From an uncultured Gammaproteobacteria bacterium (GTDB lineage Bacteria > Pseudomonadota > Gammaproteobacteria > Pseudomonadales > Azotimanducaceae), in the NCBI GenBank assembly GCA_913051785.1, contig CAJXCK010000012.1:1-36843 (forward strand): a stretch of DNA of 36,843 nt, in the 5' to 3' direction. Below, piece after piece: positions 26,752 to 34,705 of this stretch. The notes beneath the pieces were generated by a model. It searched no databases and was not told where the DNA came from. It worked only from the letters and a program-made list of their open reading frames with translations. Every line of letters starts with the position of its first letter. Positions within the stretch are counted from its first letter, which is position 1. A program made the position numbers and the translations under genes.

Positions 26752-26795
26752 ACTGCTGCGTACGTTAGCGGTTTAATCGCGGAACTCTTTTAACA

Positions 26796-27899
26796 CTACA
26801 TAAGACGCTGGGCTAGGAAAGGAAGACTGATGTCGAGGCGATGATCTATTCCTGAGTGAGTGCCATCAAATTCGTGGTAAGTATGTTCAATACTATTTAG
26901 CCTTAATCTTTGAGCAAGTTGTCGCGTGCCATAGTGGATATGGAATTGATCTGATCGCCCACAATCGATATACAATGCCCGTAGGCTATCGAGATTCTTT
27001 TTATACCGAGCAACAAGATTGATAGGGTCGTGCCTAAGCCATTGCTTCCAGCGGGCGGATAATACTTCGCCGGAAACTAAATCGAGCGGTAGCTTGAATC
27101 CATTTGGCGAACTTGAATCAGAATCATAACTTGCTGCCATGGCCAAAAGCATGAGAGTCATAACCTCCTGACTAGTAGGAGTCGTTTGAGCTTCTTGGCT
27201 CCTGGACCAAATGTCATTTAGAAAGCGCTTTACCCGGCCGTCGTCGACTCCTTTAGCGCTTTTTTGCTCGAGCGAGGGGGATTTGCCATTCTTAGCATAG
27301 CGCGACAGATGGGTCAGAACACTTGGCCACTCACTCAAGTAAACGAAGTCGAAGTAGCTATCACCGCTATGATTAGCTACTCCTCCCCAAATTTTTGGGT
27401 ATCTCATTCCTAAAAGCATGGCTCCGTATCCGCCTGAGGATTTCCCAAAACATCCCCGACCTTCTCGAACGGAGGATGTCCTAAACTGCAGATCAATCAA
27501 AGGCACTAGTTCATGATTAAGGTAATCTGCGTAGTCGCCGATGGCGGAAGAGTTTATGTACTGATTGCCACCAAAGGAGGTGTAGCAGTCTGGGAAAACA
27601 ACTATGCAGGCCTTCATTCTTCCTGATCCTATTAAGCGATCGAGGCGCTCGACGTTATTTTCTTCGAAGCTCTTCCAGTTGTTTGCGCTAAGGCCTGAAC
27701 CGGTGAAGCCAGCCAGAGAGAAAAGAACGGGAAACTTCGCTTTTTGTCGTTGTTTGTTGTCGTACTCGTTGGGAAGATAGACGTGTAGTTTTCTCCGATA
27801 GGGATCCTTAAGAGGATTATCCCTCAACACTCGCGATTCGTGCTCTAACGTAATCAATCTGCCAGGCTTTGCATTATTGTTGCGAATTAGAGTGGGCAC
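26796..27899 (-). CDS. Putative esterase (alpha/beta hydrolase, PF00756-like)
   Basis: An alpha/beta hydrolase of 367 residues resembling the esterase D / putative esterase family. It has the early LHVYLPNEYD and VLFSLAGFTG strands, the nucleophile elbow GKSSGG (in GCFGKSSGGYGAML, Ser likely catalytic), and a C-terminal FDGTHSGIDHRL that offers the catalytic His. No signal peptide, so likely cytosolic. The start is a GTG at 27899 without a clear ribosome-binding site, so the N-terminus is less certain. Substrate unknown. Divergent from alr. Confidence 0.8.
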   Translation of the reverse strand: MPTLIRNNNAKPGRLITLEHESRVLRDNPLKDPYRRKLHVYLPNEYDNKQRQKAKFPVLFSLAGFTGSGLSANNWKSFEENNVERLDRLIGSGRMKACIVVFPDCYTSFGGNQYINSSAIGDYADYLNHELVPLIDLQFRTSSVREGRGCFGKSSGGYGAMLLGMRYPKIWGGVANHSGDSYFDFVYLSEWPSVLTHLSRYAKNGKSPSLEQKSAKGVDDGRVKRFLNDIWSRSQEAQTTPTSQEVMTLMLLAMAASYDSDSSSPNGFKLPLDLVSGEVLSARWKQWLRHDPINLVARYKKNLDSLRALYIDCGRSDQFHIHYGTRQLAQRLRLNSIEHTYHEFDGTHSGIDHRLDISLPFLAQRLM

Positions 27900-27966
27900 G
27901 ATTTCTATTTATTTTGTTTGAGGGAGACTATATTAGCATGCGGTCGATTTTTTTGACGGAGCATTC

Positions 27967-29031
27967 TTGGCTGGAACACTGAACATCAACCTTGCGGCTA
28001 TCGAGCAGAATTACTCCAAATTGCATGGGGGCGAGCCGTCGGGCGTAGCAGCCGTTGTTAAGGCCGATGCTTATGGGTTAGGCGTTGAACCAGTTTCGAA
28101 AAAACTGTGGGCGGCTGGTTGCAAGGAATTTTTTGTGGCCGAAGTCTCTGAGGGAGTGAAGCTTAGGAGCATAGTCCCGCAGGCGCGCATCTATGTTCTG
28201 GAAGGGTTTTCCTCAGAACAAATCGAGACTCTGGTGAAGAATGACCTAATTCCTGTTTTGAACACGCCTGAACAGTGCCGTTTATGGATTGAAGTTAGTG
28301 AATCATCAGTGGTTCACTTGGATACCGGAATGGAGCGGTTAGGTCTATCGATTGAAGAATTTGTTGAAGTGAGCTCCTCCAATCGGCTTAAGATCAAGAT
28401 GCTCATGAGTCATTTCGCAAGAGCAGACGAGCCGGATCACCCCTTCAATCAGACACAGATTAAAAGGTTTTTGGATGCGCATCGATTGATAAAGGAGCGT
28501 TTTCCATTTTCGAGGATTAGCTTGAATAACTCTGCTGCGTGCCTGGCTGGAATATCTGAGCTCAGCGATTGTGCAACGTTAGTTAGAGGGGGCATAGCTT
28601 TATATGGGAGTTCTCCTTTCCGAGCAAATGAAGGAGGCGACGCACTCGCGACTGTGGCGAGTCTTTCGGCGCAGGTCATACAAATTAGAAGAGTTAAGAC
28701 TGGCTCTAGTTTGGGTTATGGGTCTACCTTTTCGGTGGATAAAGACTCGGATATCGCGATCGTAGGGCTGGGCTATGCCGACGGGTTGCCGAGGTTGCTA
28801 TCCAATAAGGGAGATTGCGCCATCAACGGAAGACGTTTCCCGATAAGGGGCACTATAAGCATGGATACTTTTCACCTCGATGTCTCGGATGCTGATGTGT
28901 CGGTAGGAGACGTCGTTCAGATTTTTGGGGACGCTCCAACCCTTCGAGAGGTTGCTGAACATGCTAGCACAATCGATTATGAAATTCTGACAGGGCTTGG
29001 TCGGCGCCTTGAACGCGTTTATTTTGATTGA
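27967..29031 (+). CDS. alr: Alanine racemase
   Basis: PLP enzyme that interconverts L- and D-alanine for peptidoglycan. The 354 residues fit the family. The PLP lysine is Lys32 in VVKADAYG, and the second catalytic base Tyr251 is in SLGYGSTF. HLDTGMERLG, RGGIALYG and the ISMDTFHLDV segment are also family hallmarks. The start TTG 27967 has a GGAG site upstream, with no ATG nearby in frame. It is followed after 55 bases by the SDR gene; no terminator is seen. Confidence 0.94.
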   Translation: MAGTLNINLAAIEQNYSKLHGGEPSGVAAVVKADAYGLGVEPVSKKLWAAGCKEFFVAEVSEGVKLRSIVPQARIYVLEGFSSEQIETLVKNDLIPVLNTPEQCRLWIEVSESSVVHLDTGMERLGLSIEEFVEVSSSNRLKIKMLMSHFARADEPDHPFNQTQIKRFLDAHRLIKERFPFSRISLNNSAACLAGISELSDCATLVRGGIALYGSSPFRANEGGDALATVASLSAQVIQIRRVKTGSSLGYGSTFSVDKDSDIAIVGLGYADGLPRLLSNKGDCAINGRRFPIRGTISMDTFHLDVSDADVSVGDVVQIFGDAPTLREVAEHASTIDYEILTGLGRRLERVYFD

Positions 29032-29086
29032 ACGGAGCCGGAGGCCGAGTATATTCGAGTCGTAAGGTGAGGAAGGAGATTCACAG

Positions 29087-29899
29087 GTGATTCAAGCTGT
29101 TAAAAGTGATGGCGTGCTGGCTGGGAAAGTGGCTGTTGTCACGGGAGCGAGTCGCGGAATAGGAGATGCGATTGCAAGAAGGTTTGCGATGGAAGGCGCG
29201 AAGGTCGTAGTCTCCGCCAGAACAATAAGTGATGGCGAACACTACCTTCCGGGAACTGTAAACGAGACGGTTGAAGCTATTCGATCGGCGGGCGGACAAG
29301 CGCTGGGTGTCAAAGCTGATTTGGCTATTGCTGAAGATAGAGCCAATTTGATTCGTGAAGCCGAGAGCGCCTTCGGTAGCGTGGACATCTTGGTTAATAA
29401 CGCGGCGATCACCTACTTTATCCCGGCATCTGAATTTCCCGAAAAGCGATTTCGATTGATGATGGATGTGCAAGTCTGGGCGCCCTTTGAACTTGCCCAA
29501 ATGGTATTACCCGGGATGAGGGAGCGTGGATCTGGCTGGATACTTAATATTTCTTCTCATGCCGCGCTCCATCCTGATAAAAAGGCGGGTGGCCACGGCA
29601 GTAGCGTATATGGGATGTGTAAGGCCGCCCTGGAAAGGTTTACCACTGGGTTGGCTCAGGAAGTCTATTCCGAGGGTGTGGGGGTGAACGTCATATCGCC
29701 CGGATTAGTTGCCACCCCTGGAGTAATGCACCACAAACTGATTAACGAAACCAACGAGGATCGGGTCACTCCAGTTGAACACATGGCGGAAGCGTGTCTG
29801 CGCCTGTGTTATGGAGATGCGCAGAAATTAACTGGGCGAATAGATTATGCCGATCAAGTTATGGAAGAGTTTGCTCTGACAGCGCAAGAGCTAATCTAG
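29087..29899 (+). CDS. SDR-family oxidoreductase
   Basis: A classical short-chain dehydrogenase of 270 residues: TGASRGIG (about 19-26), NNAAI, catalytic Ser156 (ISSH) and Tyr175-Lys179 (YGMCK). The Arg after the first loop (VSAR) favours NADP(H). The start is GTG 29087 with AAGGAG upstream. The position at the head of a run with a transaminase (16 bases on) and an acyl-CoA dehydrogenase (16 bases further) suggests a catabolic operon; the substrate is not recognisable. Confidence 0.9.
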   Translation: MIQAVKSDGVLAGKVAVVTGASRGIGDAIARRFAMEGAKVVVSARTISDGEHYLPGTVNETVEAIRSAGGQALGVKADLAIAEDRANLIREAESAFGSVDILVNNAAITYFIPASEFPEKRFRLMMDVQVWAPFELAQMVLPGMRERGSGWILNISSHAALHPDKKAGGHGSSVYGMCKAALERFTTGLAQEVYSEGVGVNVISPGLVATPGVMHHKLINETNEDRVTPVEHMAEACLRLCYGDAQKLTGRIDYADQVMEEFALTAQELI

Positions 29900-29915
29900 G
29901 TACGGAGGTTAAGGA

Positions 29916-31352
29916 ATGGATGGATTAAGAGATACTAAAGCTGACTCGGGAAGTATGGCTTTTCATAACGAGTTCGGCCCGGACTCAATCGAAGCGAAAG
30001 ATTTGAAGGCTCTGTTGCATCCGACGACAAATTTGAAAGAACATGCCCAGAAGGGCCCGACCGTTCATCGATCAGCAGAAGGAATTTACTTAACTGACAA
30101 CCACGGCAAACAATATCTGGAAGGCATGGCTGGGCTTTGGTGTACGGCTATCGGATATGGCAACGAAGAATTAAGCAGGGTCGCTGCTGAACAGATGAAG
30201 AAACTAAGCTACTCGCAACTTTTCGCGGGTAAAACCAATGAGCCCTCGGTGCTTTTAGCCGAGCGTTTGTTGGAGCTTTCACCAATAAAGGATGGAAAGG
30301 TGTTTTTTGGCCTGTCCGGTAGTGACGCCAATGATACGCAGGTCAAGCTGCTTTGGTATTACAACAACGCCATTGGTCGTCCGGAAAAAAAGAAAATTAT
30401 CAGCAGAAAGAGAGGTTATCACGGCATCACAATTGCGAGTGGTTCGCTAACCGGTTTGCCAGCGTTTCACAAAGAATTTGATCTGCCAATTTCTGGTGTC
30501 TTCCATCTTACCTGCCCACATTATTACAGCGAAGCGCTGGAGGGAGAGAGCGAATCAGAGTTTGTCGATAGATTAGTGACAGAGCTAGAGGATCTGATTG
30601 ATCGAGAGGGTGGCGATACGATAGCTGGATTTATTGCGGAACCGGTTCAAGGAGCTGGAGGTGTTATTGTGCCGCCAGATGGATATTTTGCTCGTATACA
30701 AGAGGTTCTCGCTCGCCATGATATCTGCTTTATTGATGATGAAGTCATTTGTGGTTTTGGCCGAACTGGTCAGGCTTTTGGAGCCGATACTTTGGGGATT
30801 CAACCGACGACGATGAGTGTTGCTAAGGCTTTGTCGTCCGCTTATCTGCCCATTAGTGGTGTTCTGGTTCCTGATTTCATGCATGAAGCCTTCATGAGCA
30901 GGTCCGATGAGCTGGGAGTCTTTGGTCATGGGTTTACCTACTCCGGTCATCCAGTCTGCGCGGCTGTAGCGTTACGAAATCTCGAGTTAATGGAGGAGAT
31001 GAATCTGTTTCAGCGAGCTCACAAGACTGGTTTGTCGCTGCAATCGAGATTGTCGGAATTTCGAGACCATCCTTTGGTTGGTGAAGTGAGAGGCGTGGGT
31101 TTGATTGCCGGATTGGAAATTGTTAAGAAAAAATCCCCCCGAGAGCCTTTTCATCTCACCCAAGGCGTTGCGGCGCATTGTGCTGCTAGCTGTCAAGAAG
31201 CCGGACTGATTGTTAGAAATATTGGTGATGTGGTTGCGGTATGTCCTCCATTGATCATCGACGAGAACCAAATTGATGAGCTGATCGCCAAGCTCTCGAT
31301 TGGTTTGGACGCTACTCTAACTTGGGCTAAGAAATCAGGTTTGATGACCTAA
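29916..31352 (+). CDS. Class III aminotransferase (omega-transaminase type)
   Basis: PLP-dependent transaminase of 478 residues. MAGLWCTAIGYG, the PLP-contact GLSGSDAND (Asp for the more common Glu), GYHGITIASGS, EPVQGAGGVIVPP, DDEVICGFGRTG, the PLP lysine Lys304 in VAKALSS and GFTYSGHPV all match class III. Closest in feel to pyruvate-dependent omega-amino-acid/polyamine transaminases such as SpuC; exact amino donor is not decidable. The ATG at 29916 has GGAGG eight bases upstream; an ATG at 29955 would give a shorter form. Confidence 0.9.
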   Translation: MDGLRDTKADSGSMAFHNEFGPDSIEAKDLKALLHPTTNLKEHAQKGPTVHRSAEGIYLTDNHGKQYLEGMAGLWCTAIGYGNEELSRVAAEQMKKLSYSQLFAGKTNEPSVLLAERLLELSPIKDGKVFFGLSGSDANDTQVKLLWYYNNAIGRPEKKKIISRKRGYHGITIASGSLTGLPAFHKEFDLPISGVFHLTCPHYYSEALEGESESEFVDRLVTELEDLIDREGGDTIAGFIAEPVQGAGGVIVPPDGYFARIQEVLARHDICFIDDEVICGFGRTGQAFGADTLGIQPTTMSVAKALSSAYLPISGVLVPDFMHEAFMSRSDELGVFGHGFTYSGHPVCAAVALRNLELMEEMNLFQRAHKTGLSLQSRLSEFRDHPLVGEVRGVGLIAGLEIVKKKSPREPFHLTQGVAAHCAASCQEAGLIVRNIGDVVAVCPPLIIDENQIDELIAKLSIGLDATLTWAKKSGLMT

Positions 31353-31368
31353 GGTGGGCAACTAGAGA

Positions 31369-32532
31369 GTGAGCGAGTATTCCTTCGATTTTGGTCTTGG
31401 TGAAACGATTGATGCGTTGAGAGAGAGTGTTGCGTCTTTCTGTTCGAAGGAGCTAGCACCGATTGCTTCTACGATAGATGAGTCTAACGAGTTCCCAAGA
31501 TCTATTTGGCCAATGTTGGGTGAGCTTGGTGTGTTGGGAATGACTGTAGAGCCTGCCTATGGCGGCGTTGACCTAGGCTACTTAGCACATACCGTGGTAA
31601 TGGAAGAAATCAGCAGAGCTTCTGCTTCAGTTGGATTGTCTTATGGTGCCCATTCGAATCTCTGTGTAAATCAGATCGCGCGCTATGGCAGCGAAGATCA
31701 GAAGCAACGATATTTGCCTCGACTTGTATCAGGTGAATATGTGGGTGCTCTCGCTATGAGTGAGCATAATTCAGGATCTGATGTGGTGAGTCTCGGACTT
31801 AGAGCGCGAGCTGAAGGGGATGATTATGTTCTAAATGGGTCAAAAATGTGGATCACGAACGGCCCTCAAGCAAACGTTTTGGTCGTTTATGCAACGATTG
31901 ATCCGGAGCTTGGAACGAAAGGTATTACTGCGTTCTTGATCGAAAAAGACATGATTGGCTTCTCGACCGGGCAGAAGCTTAACAAGCTGGGGATGCGTGG
32001 CTCAGATACCGCTGAACTAATATTCGAGGACTGCAGAGTTTCCAAACAACAGGTTCTGGGTCGAGTAGGCCAAGGCGTGAAGATTCTCATGAGTGGTCTT
32101 GATTATGAGAGGGTCGTTTTAGCGGGTGGGCCGCTTGGCATCATGAGGGCGGGGCTGGATATCGTATTGCCATATATTCACGAAAGAAATCAATTCGGTA
32201 GTCCCATCGGTGAATTCCAGTTGATGCAGGGTAAAGTGGCGGATTTGTACACTGAGACCAATGCCGCGAGGGCTTATGTCTATGCGGTAGCGAAGGCTTG
32301 TGACGAAGGCCGGACGACCCGGATTGACGCAGCTGGCTGTATTTTGTACGCGGCCGAGAGAGCGACGCAGCATGCGTTGCAGGCGATCCAAGCGCTCGGT
32401 GGAAACGGCTATATCAATGACTACGAAACTGGACGATTATTAAGAGACGCGAAGCTTTATGAGATTGGTGCCGGCACCAGTGAAATCAGACGAATGCTGA
32501 TTGGAAGAGAGCTGTTCGACGTAACCAGTTAG
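31369..32532 (+). CDS. Acyl-CoA dehydrogenase (isovaleryl-CoA dehydrogenase-like)
   Basis: FAD enzyme that introduces an alpha-beta double bond in acyl-CoA. The 387 residues include [30 protein letters not shown] and the C-terminal [16 protein letters not shown]. The catalytic base appears to be Glu247 in [10 protein letters not shown], the position used by isovaleryl-CoA dehydrogenase rather than by straight-chain enzymes, so a branched substrate from leucine is plausible. The carboxylase, hydratase and lyase partners of a leucine (liu) operon are missing here. GTG start at 31369. Confidence 0.9.
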   Translation: MSEYSFDFGLGETIDALRESVASFCSKELAPIASTIDESNEFPRSIWPMLGELGVLGMTVEPAYGGVDLGYLAHTVVMEEISRASASVGLSYGAHSNLCVNQIARYGSEDQKQRYLPRLVSGEYVGALAMSEHNSGSDVVSLGLRARAEGDDYVLNGSKMWITNGPQANVLVVYATIDPELGTKGITAFLIEKDMIGFSTGQKLNKLGMRGSDTAELIFEDCRVSKQQVLGRVGQGVKILMSGLDYERVVLAGGPLGIMRAGLDIVLPYIHERNQFGSPIGEFQLMQGKVADLYTETNAARAYVYAVAKACDEGRTTRIDAAGCILYAAERATQHALQAIQALGGNGYINDYETGRLLRDAKLYEIGAGTSEIRRMLIGRELFDVTS

Positions 32533-32544
32533 TCGGTCTATAAT
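32515..32544 (+). promoter_or_regulatory. Candidate promoter for the pseudoazurin gene
   Basis: A perfect -10 TATAAT (32539-32544) is 18 bases after a weak -35-like TTCGAC (32515-32520) at the end of the acyl-CoA dehydrogenase gene. It would give a transcript with a leader of roughly 35 bases before the GTG at 32587. Confidence 0.45.
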
Positions 32545-32586
32545 CGCGCCGCGCAAATGTCTATTCATTTCTTCACAGGAGTTTTA

Positions 32587-33183
32587 GTGAAAAAGTTGGT
32601 CTCAATTTTCCAGTTCACACTCTTTACAGTTTTCTTTTTTGGCTCAGCAAATGCCGCACCGCCCGGGACAAATCAGGATATGCGAGAGAGGCTTAAGCCA
32701 TCAGGCACACTAGTTCGTGCTTCAAAATCAGATAGTCAACAGGACGTTTCCGCACAAAATACCGCTAGTCAACCGTTACCCAAAGTAGAACTTTTAAGCG
32801 GATCGGAACATGAAGTCAAAATGCTGAACTCCGGTCCTGGAGGGACGATGATATTCGAGCCCGCCGTAATCAAGATTTCTAAGGGTGACACCGTCCATTT
32901 CAAGGCGACGGATCTTGCTCACAACTCGGTTTCAATCAACGGGATGGTTCCTCAAGGAGCTGAGACTTGGGCCGGTGCATTGAGCGAAGAAATCAGTGTC
33001 ACGCTCGACACTGAAGGGGTATACGTCTATCAGTGTGACCCGCATGTAGCAATGGCGATGGTCGGTGTTATTCAAGTCGGCGAGGCGGTTAACATGTCGG
33101 AAATAAAATCGGCGGCGGACGACCTCAAAGCGAATTTCGCATTGAATGGCGATCGATTAGATCGATATCTAGAGCAGCTTTAA
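32587..33183 (+). CDS. Pseudoazurin-like blue copper protein
   Basis: Periplasmic type 1 copper electron carrier. From GTG 32587 (AGGAG five bases upstream) it is 198 residues: signal peptide ending about residue 24 (GSANAAPP), a Ser/Gln-rich linker (about 26-65) and a cupredoxin domain (about 68-165). The copper ligands fit pseudoazurin: His112 in AHNS, then Cys150, His153 and Met158 in YQCDPHVAMAM, with Cys+3=His and Cys+8=Met. A short tail follows (165-198). Mature pseudoazurins are usually about 120 residues, so the linker and tail are extra. An upstream ATG at 32557 is possible but lacks a ribosome-binding site and would block the signal sequence. Redox partner unknown. Confidence 0.87.
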   Translation: MKKLVSIFQFTLFTVFFFGSANAAPPGTNQDMRERLKPSGTLVRASKSDSQQDVSAQNTASQPLPKVELLSGSEHEVKMLNSGPGGTMIFEPAVIKISKGDTVHFKATDLAHNSVSINGMVPQGAETWAGALSEEISVTLDTEGVYVYQCDPHVAMAMVGVIQVGEAVNMSEIKSAADDLKANFALNGDRLDRYLEQL

Positions 33184-33195
33184 CAAAAGCTTGAC

Positions 33196-33210
33196 GCACC
33201 ATTAGTGTGC
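33196..33210 (+). promoter_or_regulatory. NtrC-type dyad upstream of the TorF-family gene
   Basis: GCAC, seven bases, GTGC: the centre matches the NtrC enhancer consensus TGCACC-N5-GGTGCA (GCAC-N7-GTGC). Its centre lies about 90 bases before the -24 element at 33296, a normal distance for an activator of sigma-54 polymerase. It shares GCACCAT with the amtB site at 34520. Binding inferred. Confidence 0.6.
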
Positions 33211-33295
33211 AGCATTGCCTTGAATAGAGGCTCATATTAGGTCGCGATTATTTCACCTCTTCTATAAGACACTGTTTTGCAAGCCAATTAATAGT

Positions 33296-33311
33296 TGGCT
33301 TCTTTCTTGCA
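33296..33311 (+). promoter_or_regulatory. Sigma-54 -24/-12 promoter for the TorF-family gene
   Basis: TGGC (33296-33299) and TTGCA (33307-33311) have the exact GG-N10-GC spacing of sigma-54 promoters; compare consensus TGGCACG-N4-TTGCA. The predicted start is about 33322, giving a leader of about 48 bases. Together with the dyad at 33196 it points to nitrogen-controlled expression. Confidence 0.65.
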
Positions 33312-33369
33312 AACTCTTAAGAGCGAACCGATTAGTTAGGTTTGTCGTTAATAAATCTTAGGAGAGATT

Positions 33370-33987
33370 ATGAAAACAATTGTTAGCTCATTGACCGCTC
33401 TAGCGGTTTTTGGCAGCTCGCTGATGGCATCAAGCGTTGCCACTGCGGAGATGTCCTATAATGTGGGATACGTTTCTGAATATTATTATCGAGGCTTCTT
33501 CCAGAAGAATTCTTCAGCAAGCGCTGGAGCGGACTATGAAAGCGGCGGTTTCTATGCAGGTGTTTGGTCAGCTGATGTTGGCGATGGCTTAGAAGTAGAT
33601 GGCTACTTCGGATACGGCGCAGACGTTGGCGATTTGAGCGTCAGCGTCGGCTTTACTGGCTATTACTACACTGGAGATTTCGACGATACTTACGAGGAAA
33701 TCAACACGAATTTCGGATATGGTCCAGTCAGCCTGGAATATTCAGCTGGCACCTGGGACGGTGACGATAGCGATTATAGCTTCACCGCATTATCCGCTGA
33801 TCTTGGATCCGGTTTCTCAGCTACCTACGGCAGCTTTGGCCAGGACTTCGCGGGTAGTTACTTCGAGCTTGGCTTCGGAACAACGGTATCAGAGATCGAT
33901 TTGGGAGTTAGTTTGATTTTCCCAGACGACGACATTGCTGCTAGTAATGGCGAAGCCTTGGTCCTATCGATCGGAAAAAGCTTCTAA
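33370..33987 (+). CDS. TorF-family putative porin (TIGR02001-like)
   Basis: An outer membrane beta-barrel protein of 205 residues. The signal peptide (1-26, ending SSVATA) is followed by MSYNVGYVSEYYYRGFFQKN, the opening of this family, then alternating strands rich in Tyr, Gly and Asp, and a C-terminal Phe (GKSF), typical of barrel proteins inserted by BamA. Substrate unknown; the family name says putative porin. The AGGAG site is good. The gene follows a sigma-54 promoter with an NtrC-type dyad and ends in a strong terminator, so it forms a one-gene unit near amtB, suggesting import of a nitrogen compound. Confidence 0.82.
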   Translation: MKTIVSSLTALAVFGSSLMASSVATAEMSYNVGYVSEYYYRGFFQKNSSASAGADYESGGFYAGVWSADVGDGLEVDGYFGYGADVGDLSVSVGFTGYYYTGDFDDTYEEINTNFGYGPVSLEYSAGTWDGDDSDYSFTALSADLGSGFSATYGSFGQDFAGSYFELGFGTTVSEIDLGVSLIFPDDDIAASNGEALVLSIGKSF

Positions 33988-34057
33988 ATATATGATTTAG
34001 AAAGAGTTCATTATCCTGGTACTCTCCCTTTGCACCCTCAAAAACCAGGAAAACGGG

Positions 34058-34085
34058 AAAGGCCTCCTTCGGGAGGCCTTTTTTG
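34058..34085 (+). terminator. Strong intrinsic terminator after the TorF-family gene
   Basis: AAAGGCCTCC (34058-34067) and GGAGGCCTTT (34072-34081) form a ten-base stem with a TTCG tetraloop, then a T-run. The A-run on the other side means it may also end the convergent ubiK transcript. Confidence 0.92.
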
Positions 34086-34116
34086 TGTAGAGCCCCGAAA
34101 GAAAAGGGTCACAAAC

Positions 34117-34398
34117 TCAAGTTCCAGAATCTTTTTCAAGTTCAGCAATCCGCTCCTCTAGCGCATCAACTTGTTTTTTTAACACTTCTAACAACTCGAC
34201 GTTGGTCTCGTATTCGGTCTTTTTGACGAGTTCGAAATCGCTAGCCAGTCTATCTCTTATTTTATCGAGGCCACTCTCAACTGCCGTTTCAACCGTCCTG
34301 ATATCCAGCGGAGAGGTCTTAGCGACAAGCTCTATCGTTGATTGAACCGTTTTGCCAAAGCTATCGATCAATTCGTTCACGGAGAAAGGTCGATTCAT
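34117..34398 (-). CDS. ubiK: Ubiquinone biosynthesis accessory factor UbiK (BMFP family, YqiC)
   Basis: A 93-residue protein that helps the UbiJ-containing complex make ubiquinone under aerobic conditions. The N-terminal segment (about 1-55) is amphipathic and helical (GKTVQSTIELVAK), and the C-terminus (about 60-90, ELLEVLKKQVDALEERIAELEK) is a coiled coil with heptad Leu. Both features fit the BMFP family. In Pseudomonas and others it lies beside glnK-amtB, as here. It is transcribed away from amtB. Confidence 0.88.
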   Translation of the reverse strand: MNRPFSVNELIDSFGKTVQSTIELVAKTSPLDIRTVETAVESGLDKIRDRLASDFELVKKTEYETNVELLEVLKKQVDALEERIAELEKDSGT

Positions 34399-34519
34399 TG
34401 TTCAGGTTTCCGTACGCTGTTAAAAATCATTGTTGTAGGCTAGAGAATACTCTTTATTGGCGGATTTTCATGTAGTAAGCGCAGTTCAGATATCCCGCGC
34501 CCCCTAGCGTGACATGGTT

Positions 34520-34534
34520 GCACCATCTGAGTGC
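34520..34534 (+). promoter_or_regulatory. NtrC-type dyad upstream of amtB
   Basis: GCAC-N7-GTGC, in the context TTGCACCATCTGAGTGCG, centred about 70 bases before the -24 element. It matches the NtrC enhancer form and is nearly the same sequence as the site at 33196. Confidence 0.65.
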
Positions 34535-34596
34535 GACTTGTCATTCATCTTATCTTCACATTTTTGCAACCCACTGTTTTTTCTCGATAAATAATG

Positions 34597-34612
34597 TGGC
34601 ACATAATCTGCA
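34597..34612 (+). promoter_or_regulatory. Sigma-54 -24/-12 promoter of amtB
   Basis: TGGCAC (34597-34602), five bases, then CTGCA (34608-34612), with GG-N10-GC spacing kept and only one mismatch to TTGCA. The predicted transcript starts near 34624, leaving about 80 untranslated bases. Such promoters drive amtB operons under NtrC in many proteobacteria. Confidence 0.75.
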
Positions 34613-34705
34613 GAAATAAAAATGCGCGCCATTCGGCGTGGGTTAGACCCTTTATGGGATTTGGGATTGGCTGTAAAAAGCAGAATTTAAAGACGGAGAA
34701 GGATT

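Larger units (their letters stand above)
34399..34705. other. Intergenic control region between ubiK and amtB
   Basis: About 307 bases with no gene. It contains the NtrC-type dyad (34520-34534), the sigma-54 promoter (34597-34612) and the amtB ribosome-binding site GGAG (34695-34698). The half next to ubiK shows no clear element by eye. Confidence 0.7.

Noticed and set aside
29081-29500. 139-codon minus-strand open frame opposite the SDR gene
   Set aside because: The sense strand encodes an SDR with all catalytic motifs, while the antisense product has no recognisable features.
33281-33301. Inverted repeat AAGCCAA/TTGGCTT read as a terminator for the pseudoazurin gene
   Set aside because: The stem is only seven pairs without a U-run, and its right arm overlaps the -24 box of a sigma-54 promoter that explains the sequence better.
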